Source: Chaetoderma sp. LZ-2023a (lineage: Eukaryota; Mollusca; Caudofoveata; Chaetodermatida; Chaetodermatidae). Taken from it: DNA of 64,000 bases. The stretch spans positions 53,588,269 through 53,652,268 of the forward strand of contig CM067367.1 of the NCBI GenBank assembly GCA_034401795.1. The letters run 5' to 3'. Of this stretch, positions 54,561 to 64,000 are shown piece by piece (the first letter of the stretch is position 1; every line of letters begins with the position of its first letter). Made by a program: the position numbers and the translations under genes. The notes under the pieces were generated by a model. The model had not been told where the DNA came from, did not search any database, and saw nothing but the letters and a program-made list of their open reading frames with translations.

Positions 54561-57384
54561 AAGGTTTTCGTCTAAACAATTGCTGCCCTCTGGTCATTCT
54601 TCCCCCACCCCCGTTTCTGTTATGTCTAAAGCTGTCTTTTGCTAAATCTAATGTATCTAAAGCATCAGAAACGGAGGGGGGGGGGTGGCTTCTTCGGCGA
54701 ATTCTGAAGCCATTTTGGTTTTGTACGCAGATGACTCGAATCTTGCATCTGTTCTGATCAAATCGTTAGATGAGAGGATTTCTTCTGCCATCCGCGAGGC
54801 CAAGAAACAAGACGTTTCATCCGAATCGGACATTAGCTAGCGGGCGTGCCCGCAAATGGAGAAACATATTCCTCTTACATTCCGTCAGGAAATCAGGTCT
54901 CCAATGCAAAAAATTAGAGCAAATAAGCTCTCGAAGGTGAACTCGAGTAGGTCACCGGGTCAAACCCACGTGAGTCTTGAGGTTGAAAAAAAGAAGAAAA
55001 GACATGACCCTCAAGCAGTGGTGGCGGCGGCGGAAGCACCCGTCCTAAACACATATGCCATTGTCAAAGTCTTGGTCATTCCGGTTGTCAGAAATGTCCA
55101 CAGATCGCCTGTAGCTAGTGTTCATCAGTTCCGGTCTGACTTCCGGTTTGCATATTTCCGGTTCCTATGCTTATTCTGTTTTTTTACTGTACATCCGGGT
55201 TCAGTTTCCGGTTGTCTTCTTCCGGTTTGTGCATTTCCGTTTCCTATTTTTCCACTTCCGGATTTTGCACATCCGGGGATAGGGTCATTTCCAGTTTTCA
55301 TGGTGTTCTGTGATCCGGTTCTGTCTTTCTTTTTTGGATTTCCGGTGATAGCTCTTATTGAGATTCCATGTTTGTCTTTCCTAGGATCTAGTCATCATCT
55401 TGCCTAAGAGTTAGTCTTATTTCAGTAAGTGCTTTAAAAATAGGAATGTTTAATCGCTAAAAATATTAATTCCGAGGCATTGCCAGTCTTGAAGTCTCTC
55501 TTGGAATTGTAGATATTCAGCATTTATTCTTTTATCAGTGAAACAATTCAACGTAATTAAAGACTCTTCCGACTGGTTGCCGGATGGGTTATTTGTTGCA
55601 GCCGATATGTCAGTCTGTATCTGCGCATCTCTAGATACACCTTTAGATGGCCAGTTGTCTTCGGGCCATTCAGCCTTTTTTCGCGCTCCTTTTTCCTCTT
55701 ATGTCGGCAGGTTGACATATTTATTTTAACCAAAGGGAGTTAATTTGTTGAAGAAAAACCCTGTTTCTAGCGTAATTCTTAGTCTAATTCTGACAGGCGC
55801 TGAAAGGAAAAGATTCAGTAGTGGATTCATAGGGAAGAGAATGGCTGTAAGATTAATGATTACAAGAGCAAGAAGACGCTGAGAATAGAAAAATAAGACA
55901 AAAAGGAAGAAGGAATAAAAGCCGAGTTTTCTTCTGCGTTGTCATGGTTTTGGTGAGTCATTTCGCTTTGATTTTATGTCGCCTTTGTCTTTCAGCATTT
56001 TGTTTTTGTTCTTTACAAAGATGATAATATTGGTTCTAAGTCTTTAAATATAAAGAACTAAAGATAAATATGTCTCTTCTTTCATCCTCTGCCCCTTCCC
56101 CTTTGGCGAAAGTTTTCTTCTAGTCATGTTCTCCTTCCTCTCTCTTTCAGTCTTCCTCCTTTTCCCCTCTTCTGGGGTTTTCCCGTATTTCATCTATCAA
56201 TCCTCTCCAGGGATCTTCTGGTCCTGTTCTTTCCTCTTCATCTTCCATTCTTCTTAATTCCTCCTTCCTCTTTTTCCTCCTTTGATCATCTTGATCCGGT
56301 TGTTTCTGTCGTTTTCTCCTTTGAGCTTGAGTTTCAAATTGTTGATTATGGTCTGGTTTGTCATTGTTTTCTGTGCTTAGGGATTCGTTCCTTGTTCGTT
56401 CTTTCATGTCAGCTTTTTTCTCTATTCTTTCAAGGTTTTCCGCTAGTAGCCTGAATCACTTTCCATGTCCTCTGGTCAGGTTGTTGTATCTGATCACATT
56501 CCTTCTGATCAATCTTATTCCTTTTCTGATTCTTTACAGTTTTCTTCTCTTCAAGCTTCCAGGAGGCCTTGCTCTCCTCTTTCCATTTGAACTGTTGATT
56601 CTATGGCCTCTGGTGACTCTTCTCATCATTTTTTCTTCTCCATCTAATCCTTCTTCTAATTCTTCTATTCCCAAGTCGGTCAGGGCTGAGGAGATTTTGT
56701 CCAGTCAGGGTCTCTTCGGATGACTGGTCCCTGGCTCACAGGTGGTTTGCTTAGACTCTTTCTCTTCCTTTTAAGGACAAGTTTTTTTTATAGACCTTCC
56801 TTCTTTTGTGTCGGCTCTTCTTCCTTGTCTCCTCAGGTCCTTCCAATTCACAATTTGTTCATTAACATGTTAGATTTCTTTGTGAATGATGTTAATTCTA
56901 AGGAATTTTCTCTTACCTCTAAATATGATGCTCCTTTTTCAGATCCCAAAAGATTATTACTTATGAGTCACCACCTCTCTCTGGATCTTCCTGGGAAGTT
57001 CTTTCCTCTCATGTTAAAGATTTTTCTACGTTTAGTCAACCCCCTGCTCTTAGAGCGAGAGGGGCCAGGCTTATTTTTACAGACCTAGTTCACGGTCTAG
57101 TGGTAGGTCATCACACAGAGGTTTTTCAAGCTAAGAGAGTGAAGGTGTGGTCTCCGCCCGGGTAGGTCCAACCCTTTCTTCTATTTTATCTCCTCTTCCT
57201 CTTCTTACATGAGAGCGTTCAGCCTAGGGTAGGAATTCCTACCCTGTCATTAAATCTTAGTAAAATGAAATGATCTCTATTCACTCTGAAACATTCAAAT
57301 CTGCATTAATTTTAATTTAACAAGGGGATATGACTTAATTTCCTACCCTGCTTGGTGAAGTCACTCTCATGTATGCTTATACCC
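54561..57384. other. DIRS-D decayed gag region, pyrimidine-rich
   Basis: No continuous gag. Contains a G-run near 54677-54687, a TTCCGG-rich stretch (about 55125-55340) and a strongly CT-rich stretch (about 56080-56700) that makes spurious charged frames on the minus strand. Confidence 0.6.
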
Positions 57385-58672
57385 AGCTTGCCAGTTGAAG
57401 GGCGCCGTTCTCTGTTCTGGGAGACGTGGCAGTCCCTCTTTCAAGACTCCTGTCTAGTAGATTAGATTCACTGGGGTTATGCACCTTCTTGATCTGTCAT
57501 CCTCCGCTTTTTCTTATTCCCAAGTGGACTCCAGTTCCTTCCAATCTGGAGAAGTTGGTGGCCCTGGAGGAGGAGTTGGATTCGATGATTGACAAGGTCA
57601 TAGAAGAGGTTCCCCTTTGGAGTGTAGACCCGGGCTACAACTACAACCATTTCGTAGTTCCCAAAAAGACTGGAGTTTGGCGTCCTATCATAAATCTTAA
57701 GAAGTTGAACCTCCTTATTTTAACCCCAAAGTTGATAATGGAACTGTTCCCTCAGTCAGAGCAAGATTCTTTCTGAGAGCGATTGGCTTGATTGTCAGCG
57801 TAGACAATGTCATTCCTTGGGCAGCGCTGATGAGAAGACACTTTCAGATGTACTTAATGTCCCTTTGGAAGCATTCAATCCACTCCATTTATCTTCAGAT
57901 TCCCATAAGAGATCACTTAATCCCTCATCTAGAATTTTGGAAGGATCTTTCTTTGTCTCTGAGAGTTGTCCCTCAGGTCAAATTTTCCCCCCACCCCTCA
58001 GGTGATTATTTTTACAGATGCATCCCAGGAGCTGTTGGTCTCAGGCCTTTGGTCTCTGGAGGAGTCGACAGCTCTCATCAACATCTTGGAGTTGTGGGCC
58101 GTCAGGAAGGCTCTCCTGGCTTGGTCGAATCGATTGATAGGATTCAAAATCTCGATCCGATCGGACAATTCGACGGTAGTCTCCTACTTCATCAGACAGG
58201 GGGGAACAAGATCCTCACTCCTTTGTACGGAGGTTTGGAACCTCCTCTTGTGGTGCCGCAAGAATAAGATTTTCTAGTGTCCTCCCATGTCTCAGGCACT
58301 CTGAATTTTCTTGCGGACCAGCTGTCACGTCTCGGCATATTTGCCCACACAGAGTGGCAGTTAAAGAGGTCGGTTGTCAAAGCAATTTTCAGTCTTAAGG
58401 ATCATCCTCTTGTAGATCTGTTTGCGACCTCTTAGAATGCCTGGATCTCCTCTTTCAGGTCCCCTTTTCCGGTCAGTCAGACCCTGGTGGTGGACGCCCT
58501 GTCTCAGTCCTGGACAGGAATGTTCGCCTATGCGTTCCCTCCAGCGTTTTTAACTTTAGTGTTGATGAAGGTCAAAGACCAAATCTGCGAGGTTCTCCTA
58601 ATAGCTCCCTTTTGGCCAAAGAGGATCTGGTTTGTAGACCGTCTAGATCTCCTGGTAGACTTCAAGTAAGAA
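57385..58672 (+). pseudogene. DIRS-D RT / RNase H / methyltransferase-like region
   Basis: Pieces in several frames: RT fingers (PKWTPVPSNLEKLVALEEEL, VPKKTGVWRPIINLKKLN), then a jump over the RT catalytic palm to SVDNVIPWAALMRRHFQMYL, near 57770. Next is RNase H (IIFTDASQELLVSGLW, LINILELWAVRKAL, RSDNSTVVSYFIRQGG) and VDLFATS...VVDALSQSW...YAFPPAF, the methyltransferase-like block. The YIDD box is missing. RNase H keeps its Asp, Glu and Asp-Asn residues, although the frame is broken. Confidence 0.85.
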
Positions 58673-58734
58673 GCTCTTGTCTTCATCCAAACCCAGAAAC
58701 CTTCAGTCTGTGTTTGGAGAATATCGAAAGTAGT

Positions 58735-59690
58735 CTCTGAGATTAAAGTTTCTTCAAGATCTTAGGAAATTTATCGATTCTCCCAGAAGAGAGTCGACCC
58801 GCAGAGTTTACAAGGGTCGACTTACAATTTTTGGAGACTGGTGTTCAGATCATGGTCTCGTGCCCGATTCTGTTTCTATTTTTTAGCCTATCATTTTGAT
58901 TCCTTACAGTTATCAGCTAATACTGTTAGGGGGTATAGATTCTCTTTGGCATCTTCTCTTCCTTGTCTTCTGAATGCTGATGTCAAGGACATTAAGATTC
59001 TTAATAGTTTTATCAGAGGTTTAGGCAATATTTGTCCTCTGATAACTAAGCCTTTGCCTTCCTGGAATTTGGCATTGGTCCTTCAGGTGTTGGCAGGCCA
59101 CCATTTTGAACCTCTTGCCTCCATTGGTATTAAACTCTTAACTCTTAAGGCTGTTTTTTATTGTTGCTGCGGCTTCTGCGAGAAGACATTCAGAAATTTG
59201 TGCTCTTTCGGCTGAAAGGGACAGATTTATAGTTTCAGGAGACGGTTTAGTTTTATATCCCAGAAGGGATTTTTTTGTCTAGGACCCTGTCTAACCGCTT
59301 TCCTGCTAGTCAGATACTTTAAAATCATTATCGTCTTTTTCGCCATCTGACAAATTCTGGTGTCCTGTTTGGGCATTAAAAGTTTACAAACGGCGAACCG
59401 ATTTTAAAAGATCTGATCCGTCCTATTTATGGTTTTCGTATGCGGAATTGCCAGATGGATTTGCGAGACCATCAAACTTTGCTACGAGATAGCTTCTCCG
59501 GAACAAATTAATCTTTCTCATATTAAAGCTCACGATGTTAGAGGAATGGCTACCTCTTTTGCTATTTTTGCCGATGCTTCTCTAGACGAAGTCATGCAAG
59601 TCGCAGGATGGAAATCTGAATCCACTTTTACCACATTATCTAAAAGATCAGAGTGCAGCAGCCTACCTCTTTCGTAATATTGCGATTTTA
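58735..59690 (+). pseudogene. DIRS-D tyrosine recombinase, broken
   Basis: YR blocks across three frames: a YKGRLTIFGDWC-type start, TVRGYRFSLASSLPCLL, WNLALVLQVLAGHHFEPLA, ARRHSEICALSAERDRFIV and HIKAHDVRGMATSFAIF, then AGWKSESTF. The HxxR box is present; stops (for example near 58885) and frameshifts destroy the ORF. Confidence 0.85.
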
Positions 59691-59960
59691 ACCAAAAAAG
59701 CCGAAGACCATTTACCAAGCACATCCCGCCATTTTCGTTAAGACTGCGCCTGTGAGAAATGATGAGTTTATTTGGTTTTTATTTATTTCTTTAAGTTCAA
59801 AATTCTCCTTATTTGATAATCATGGTGTGATTGATTAAAATGCACTATTATGGTATTTTATTAACATTTGGATAAGATTGGTTTGATTTTTATCCTTGTT
59901 TGTAGATTCTCAAATCTCCTACCTAATGTTTTAAGTGGGGCACTGACCAAATCTACGGGT

Positions 59961-60086
59961 TTAGCATGTGGTGATTGAATGGTAATGGATGTTTTTGTGG
60001 TGTAATAACAACCCCCCACAGACCCCCATTGCCGGTTGGTCTGTAGTTTTATTAACCACTATAAAAACATACCATTCAATCACTAC
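59961..60086. repeat. DIRS-D internal complementary region
   Basis: Left half complements the left end, right half complements the right end, meeting at TAATAAC|AACCCCCC. Confidence 0.9.
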
Positions 60087-60149
60087 GACCCGGCCTCAGC
60101 CACCCCGCATGGAAATGATTTGAGAATCTGCCTATATTTGGCACTTAAA

Positions 60150-60473
60150 TTTAGAAAAGTGAATCTGTTTCCTATTTGGGCTCCAGTGCGCATGCGCAAA
60201 CGCGCATAGTGACAGGCGTCACTAAGAGGTGAGTACAGACTGGTGCCAGTCTATATCAGGTTATAAACTGGAGATGGACTTAACCAGTAGCCTGGTTGAG
60301 GGTCCATATTAATAGGAATAGGCATGGGGAGGAGAGTATACAAGCATAAAAATCTTATTCTGGTAGCTAAATGCAGATAATTGATTTAGCAAGTAGTGAT
60401 TGAACGGTAAGTATGTTTTTATAGTGGTTAATAAAACTACAGACCAACCCGCAAAGGGGGTCTGTGGGGGGTT
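60150..60473 (+). repeat. DIRS-D right inverted terminal repeat
   Basis: The inverted copy of the left repeat (TATCAGGTTATAAACTGGAG, TTAACCAGTAGCCTGGTT), with a right-end tail ending GTCTGTGGGGGGTT. Confidence 0.9.
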
Positions 60474-61354
60474 TTGGAAGGTGATTCCAAATGAGAGGTG
60501 TTCGAAGAGATTCCAATTAGTACAGAAATCCGATGAAATTCAGCAATCCATACATGTGTCGATTGTTAATTACAGAATGGTATTAGTCTGAAAAGTAACA
60601 TGTTGCATTTCAGAATACTTTATTGCATAATTATCGCAGCACCCTATATCAGCATCAGGTCACAAGAGAATTGATTAAAGAGAATATCACTTACAGATAC
60701 GTAGGCATTTGTGAGCCAGAGACGTATGCAATTGTTGATTTAGCAAGGTTCGCCCTTCAGTAGCCTAGGGTTGAGAACCTGTGCTTCAGAATAGTAGATA
60801 ATGGGAAAGCTGTGTAGACAGCCTTCATTATCAATATAAAAGTTTGTTCCCGCTGTCTCACCATAGGCCAGGTAGTTGAAGAAGAGGCTTAAGGGGCCTG
60901 TATCGCTAACCTGGCATTTCAACTGAAGGGTCATCGGCTATAAGTAGAACCCTAAGGTTTTTGCCAAAATTGCAACATGGATGCGTCCTACCAGACATTT
61001 TAAATTTCCAATGACATAGTTTTTAGAGGGAAAAATTCCAAGATGGCCTAACAACCCATTTATCCAAGTTTCAAAGTGGAAAATTTTAAATCATACAAAA
61101 CAAGATCGTATCGCTCACCTGGAACATTGGCATTTCAACTAATCTCACTTAAGTTTTACATCCATCGGTGTCACTTCCAATGACTTTCAGTCAAATGGTT
61201 TAGTTTTCGAGATATTGACAACAATCTCTGGACTGTTTTTTTTGCATTAGTGATTTTGAACAATGTCTAAGTAAAAATAGATGATATCAGTGCTAACTAC
61301 AGCTGGTTTCTTAACTGTCTCATTGCTGCAAGCCAGTAATTTCAATTTTCAAAA
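60474..61354. other. Intergenic, no gene recognised
   Basis: Weak traces of the long dispersed repeat near 61000-61100 (TCCAAGATGGCC); otherwise nothing supported. Confidence 0.5.
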
Positions 61355-61452
61355 GCTCTTCACTTGTTGAATATTTTGAAAACAATTCGACTGAAAGTTG
61401 CTGGCGGCTTAGCCACCAACAATTTCAGTCCAATTGTTTTCAATATATTTAT
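61355..61452. repeat. TGTTGAATATT-family hairpin
   Basis: TGTTGAATATTTTGAAAACA ... TTGTTTTCAATATATTTAT arms with a GCTGGCGGCTTAGCCACCAA centre. Confidence 0.85.
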
Positions 61453-61664
61453 CAGGTTCAGAGATATAACCTTTGGAATATGTCGTCTGCAAAAACTCAG
61501 TCAGACGGTTATTAGAGGTTTAAATACAATTGAAGTAAATGGTCTCTAAAGGCAGGTAGGTGGTCTTTATAGCAGGTTATTCCCCACCACCACACAATCC
61601 ATTTAACACATGCGCTGAATCACCAAGTTAGCAGCAGAGGTAGGGTGAGCTGGAGTTGATTTAA

Positions 61665-61757
61665 AAAATAATTTGACTGAAATAGGCAGCAACAACTTTC
61701 ACTGCTGCCTAAGGCAGCAACAACTTTCAATCAAATACATTTCAAAATATTTTAAGA
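61665..61757. repeat. TGTTGAATATT-family hairpin, second copy
   Basis: Diverged arms with GCAGCAACAACTTTCA repeated in the centre around CTGCCTAAGGCAG. Confidence 0.75.
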
Positions 61758-62159
61758 GCATAGATGTCAGAGCACATAATACATATCTTAAATATTTCGG
61801 CAGTATTGGAAAGGTTAATCCGTTAATTGGAATTTAATATCTAGTTTGGCAATAAAATCTGACATAGTGATAAATCAATGGACAGTGGAAACAAACCTAT
61901 ATTTGACCTATGAAAGTGACTGCAAATATTTAAGGAGTGGTAACTCTGGCATTTGACGTCCTATCAGTTTCATTTTCACAACACAGATATTAGATGCCGA
62001 CATTAACATTGTGATCAAGTTTGGTGTCAATCCGTCAAGAAATAACAAAATGAGCCGCCATTGTTGGTCAGACAGACAGACAGATGGATGGACGAACATA
62101 CAGAAGATGGATGGGGTCATTGCTATACGACAGCTGACTGACAAGTAAGCGGAGTTAAG

Positions 62160-63780
62160 AAAACCAATTTGGGCTTCAAAATCCATCAAATAAAAAAAAT
62201 TGAATACGGCAGCCAAACACGCTAAAATTTGATTGGTCCACAGCGGCCATGTTTTTTACCGATCAACTTCCCATGAACAAACTTTAATTGCCCTTATTCC
62301 ATAATCATATCCCCAAAATTTCAGCCCGATCCGTTCAGCGGTTCTGCAGAATAAGTCGTTTTCACGAAAACTATGTCATTCAAGATGGCTGCCAAACAAT
62401 TTGGCCAATCAAGTTCCTTCGAACAAACTTGGTTCAGCTCTTGCCCTATATGATATTTCGTGAGTTTTGAATCGATCCACCAAGCAGTTTCGGGGAAGAT
62501 TTTTAGTCATTTCCTAAAATCGGCCAAAATCCAAGATGGCCACCGGCCAAATTGGCCGATCAGCTTTGTTTGAACAAACTTGGATCCCTATGCCCTAAGG
62601 ATACTTCCTGTCAAATATAATTGAAATCGGCCCAGTGGTTTTTGAGAAGAATTCGTTTAAAGAAAAAAGTTTACAGACGGACGGATGCCGGACGGTCGCC
62701 ATGGCATAAGCTCACTTGGCCATTCTGGCCAGGTGAGCTAACAATCCTTATTTCGGCTTCAAAAGCCATCAAAGACAAAAATTTCAAGCATGCCACCAAA
62801 ATGCTGAAATCTGATGGCGGCTAGGTATTTTAACGTAGTAACTTCCCTTGAAAAACGAATGGCCCTTAGTCCATAACCATATCCTAAATTTCAGCCCAAT
62901 CATTTCAGCGGTTCGGGAGAATCATCCAAGATAGCTATTGAAGCATTTGGCCAATCAAGTTCCTACAAACAGTTAGTTCCACTGTTGCACTAGATGATGT
63001 TTAATGAGTTTCAAATCAATCCCCAAGTGGCTTCTGAGAAAAAGAAGCTTCTAAAAATCGGCCAAAAATCCATGATGGCTGCAGGCCAAATTGGCATATT
63101 GGCTTCGGTGGAACATGCTTTAATTTCTATGCCAAAAGGATGATTCCTGGCAAATATAATTGACATCGAACCAGTTGTTCTTGAGAACAAGACATTTTAA
63201 ATTTCCTATAACTTTTAGTATGGCAGTTTTCAGTGGGAAAATGATCCAAGATGGCCTCAAGTAGCAAATTCAAAATAGGCATATATAAAACCAATTTCTG
63301 ATTCAAAATCCATCAAATTAAAAAATCCAATATGGTCGCCAGACAGGCTACATTTTGATTGGTCCGCAGCGGCCATGTTTTTTTATGTGTCAATTTCCCT
63401 TACAGCTTGAACAAATTTCCCTTGAGGCTTGGACAAACCTTAATGGCCCTAGTCCCTAATCATATCTCCCAAATTTAGCCTCAATTTGTTTAGCGGGTTT
63501 GGAGAAGTCGTTTTCATAAAACAGCATCCAAGATAGTCGCCGAAGCATTTGATCAATCAAGTTGCTTTGAACAAAGTTGGTTCAGTTGTGTCTCTCGATG
63601 ATGTTTCATGAGCTTTGAATCGATCCCCGAAGCCGTTTCAGAAAAGTCAATATCCAAGATGGCTGCCCGTTTTCGCTTGAACAAACTTGCATCTCCGCTC
63701 TAAAATCGGTCCAGTGGTTCTTGTGTAGTCATTTACAGAGCGTTGACGGATGGTTGCCATGGCATAAGCTGACTAATAAG
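62160..63780. repeat. Long dispersed non-coding repeat, about two units
   Basis: Two consecutive partial units with CAAAATCCATCAAAT, CATTTTGATTGGTCC, CCAAATTTCAGCCC-like words, CCAATCAAGTTCC and CCATGGCATAAGCT. No ORF with a recognisable domain. Confidence 0.75.
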
Positions 63781-63961
63781 AATAAAGAAATATTAAATAT
63801 CCATTCCACTATCCCAGAATACAACTTGTGTTGCGAAGCCTATTGGATACCTCTGATTTGTCAGCTGTTCACATACATATACCATGTACCTTGTGTACTA
63901 TCAAGAATATTATGAATAGAAAATTATATTACCCATTAGGAATCCACTGTGTCTGTACTGC

Positions 63962-63965
<4 letters not shown>

Positions 63966-64000
<35 letters not shown>
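63966..64000. repeat. (AT)n microsatellite at the window edge
   Basis: A pure AT dinucleotide run that continues past the end of the window. Confidence 0.9.

Larger units (their letters stand above)
53683..60473 (+). mobile_element. DIRS-D: highly diverged, decayed DIRS-like element
   Basis: A 6.8-kb element with its own terminal repeats: left ITR about 53683-53960, right ITR about 60150-60473, ICR 59961-60086. The ICR joins the complements of the two outer ends (TTTGTGGTGTAATAAC | AACCCCCCACAGACC), which fixes the termini. Domain order matches the other DIRS: zinc-finger gag, RT, RNase H, methyltransferase-like region, YR. All are broken by stops, frameshifts and a deletion in the RT. It is a separate family from A/B/C/E, judged by its ends and coding divergence. 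Confidence 0.9.

Noticed and set aside
54856..55407. 183-codon frame in DIRS-D
   Set aside because: No match to gag blocks of the other copies; sits in the TTCCGG-rich decayed region.
56147..56407. 86-codon highly charged minus-strand frame
   Set aside because: Antisense of a CT-rich stretch in decayed DIRS-D gag; low complexity, no domain.

Overview
This window is invertebrate animal nuclear DNA: AT-rich, intron-containing and packed with transposable elements. No phylum can be fixed from the sequence. The dense hairpin and MITE-like repeats, CR1-like LINEs and DIRS elements suggest a marine invertebrate (for example a mollusc or lancelet), but that is only an inference. One host gene is recognisable: NDUFS3, the 30-kDa subunit of mitochondrial complex I, on the + strand. 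It has seven coding exons between 7403 and 51064. All junctions are GT/AG, phases agree, and they give a 269-residue protein with a mitochondrial presequence. Its first intron is about 31.9 kb because mobile elements have piled up in it.

Layout. 1-7400: a trinucleotide microsatellite, a degraded CR1-like LINE on the - strand (EN and RT, about 340-3170), a 5'-truncated LINE (about 5196-6195), and a LINE zinc-knuckle fragment split by a hAT-like element (6326-7266). 7403-7463: NDUFS3 exon 1. Intron 1 (7464-39409) holds a PHD-finger/RT LINE (8350-11090), a long-TIR element (11286-11930), a hAT-like element with a perfect 8-bp target duplication (12237-13541), and two nested pairs of DIRS-like tyrosine-recombinase retrotransposons. 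In the first pair DIRS-A (15934-23027) sits inside DIRS-B (14787-28380). In the second, DIRS-C (31951-38196) sits about 10 bp from the right end of a deleted relative, DIRS-E (29156-38206), which also carries a second copy of the 6-bp-TSD hAT family (30129-31750). 39410-51064: NDUFS3 exons 2-7, with introns full of two hairpin families (one bounded by TTAA-CCCTTT ends like piggyBac MITEs, one with TGTTGAATATTTTGAAA arms) and small hAT-like elements. 51065-64000: 3' flank, a long dispersed non-coding repeat, and a fourth, highly diverged DIRS element (DIRS-D, 53683-60473) with its own terminal repeats.

The DIRS elements have the classic architecture: inverted terminal repeats, an internal complementary region (ICR) that is the reverse complement of both outer ends joined together, a zinc-finger gag, an RT/RNase H/methyltransferase-like ORF, and a tyrosine recombinase (YR). 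Their coding regions are broken by frameshifts, stops and deletions. The exception is the DIRS-C YR, open for 338 codons with its R, HxxR and Y residues in place. The most interesting observations are the two DIRS-into-DIRS insertions readable to within a few bases, a predicted spliced first gag exon shared by three copies, a YR frameshift shared by A and B but absent from C, and a hAT insertion that splits a LINE zinc knuckle while the frame stays continuous once the insertion is discounted.
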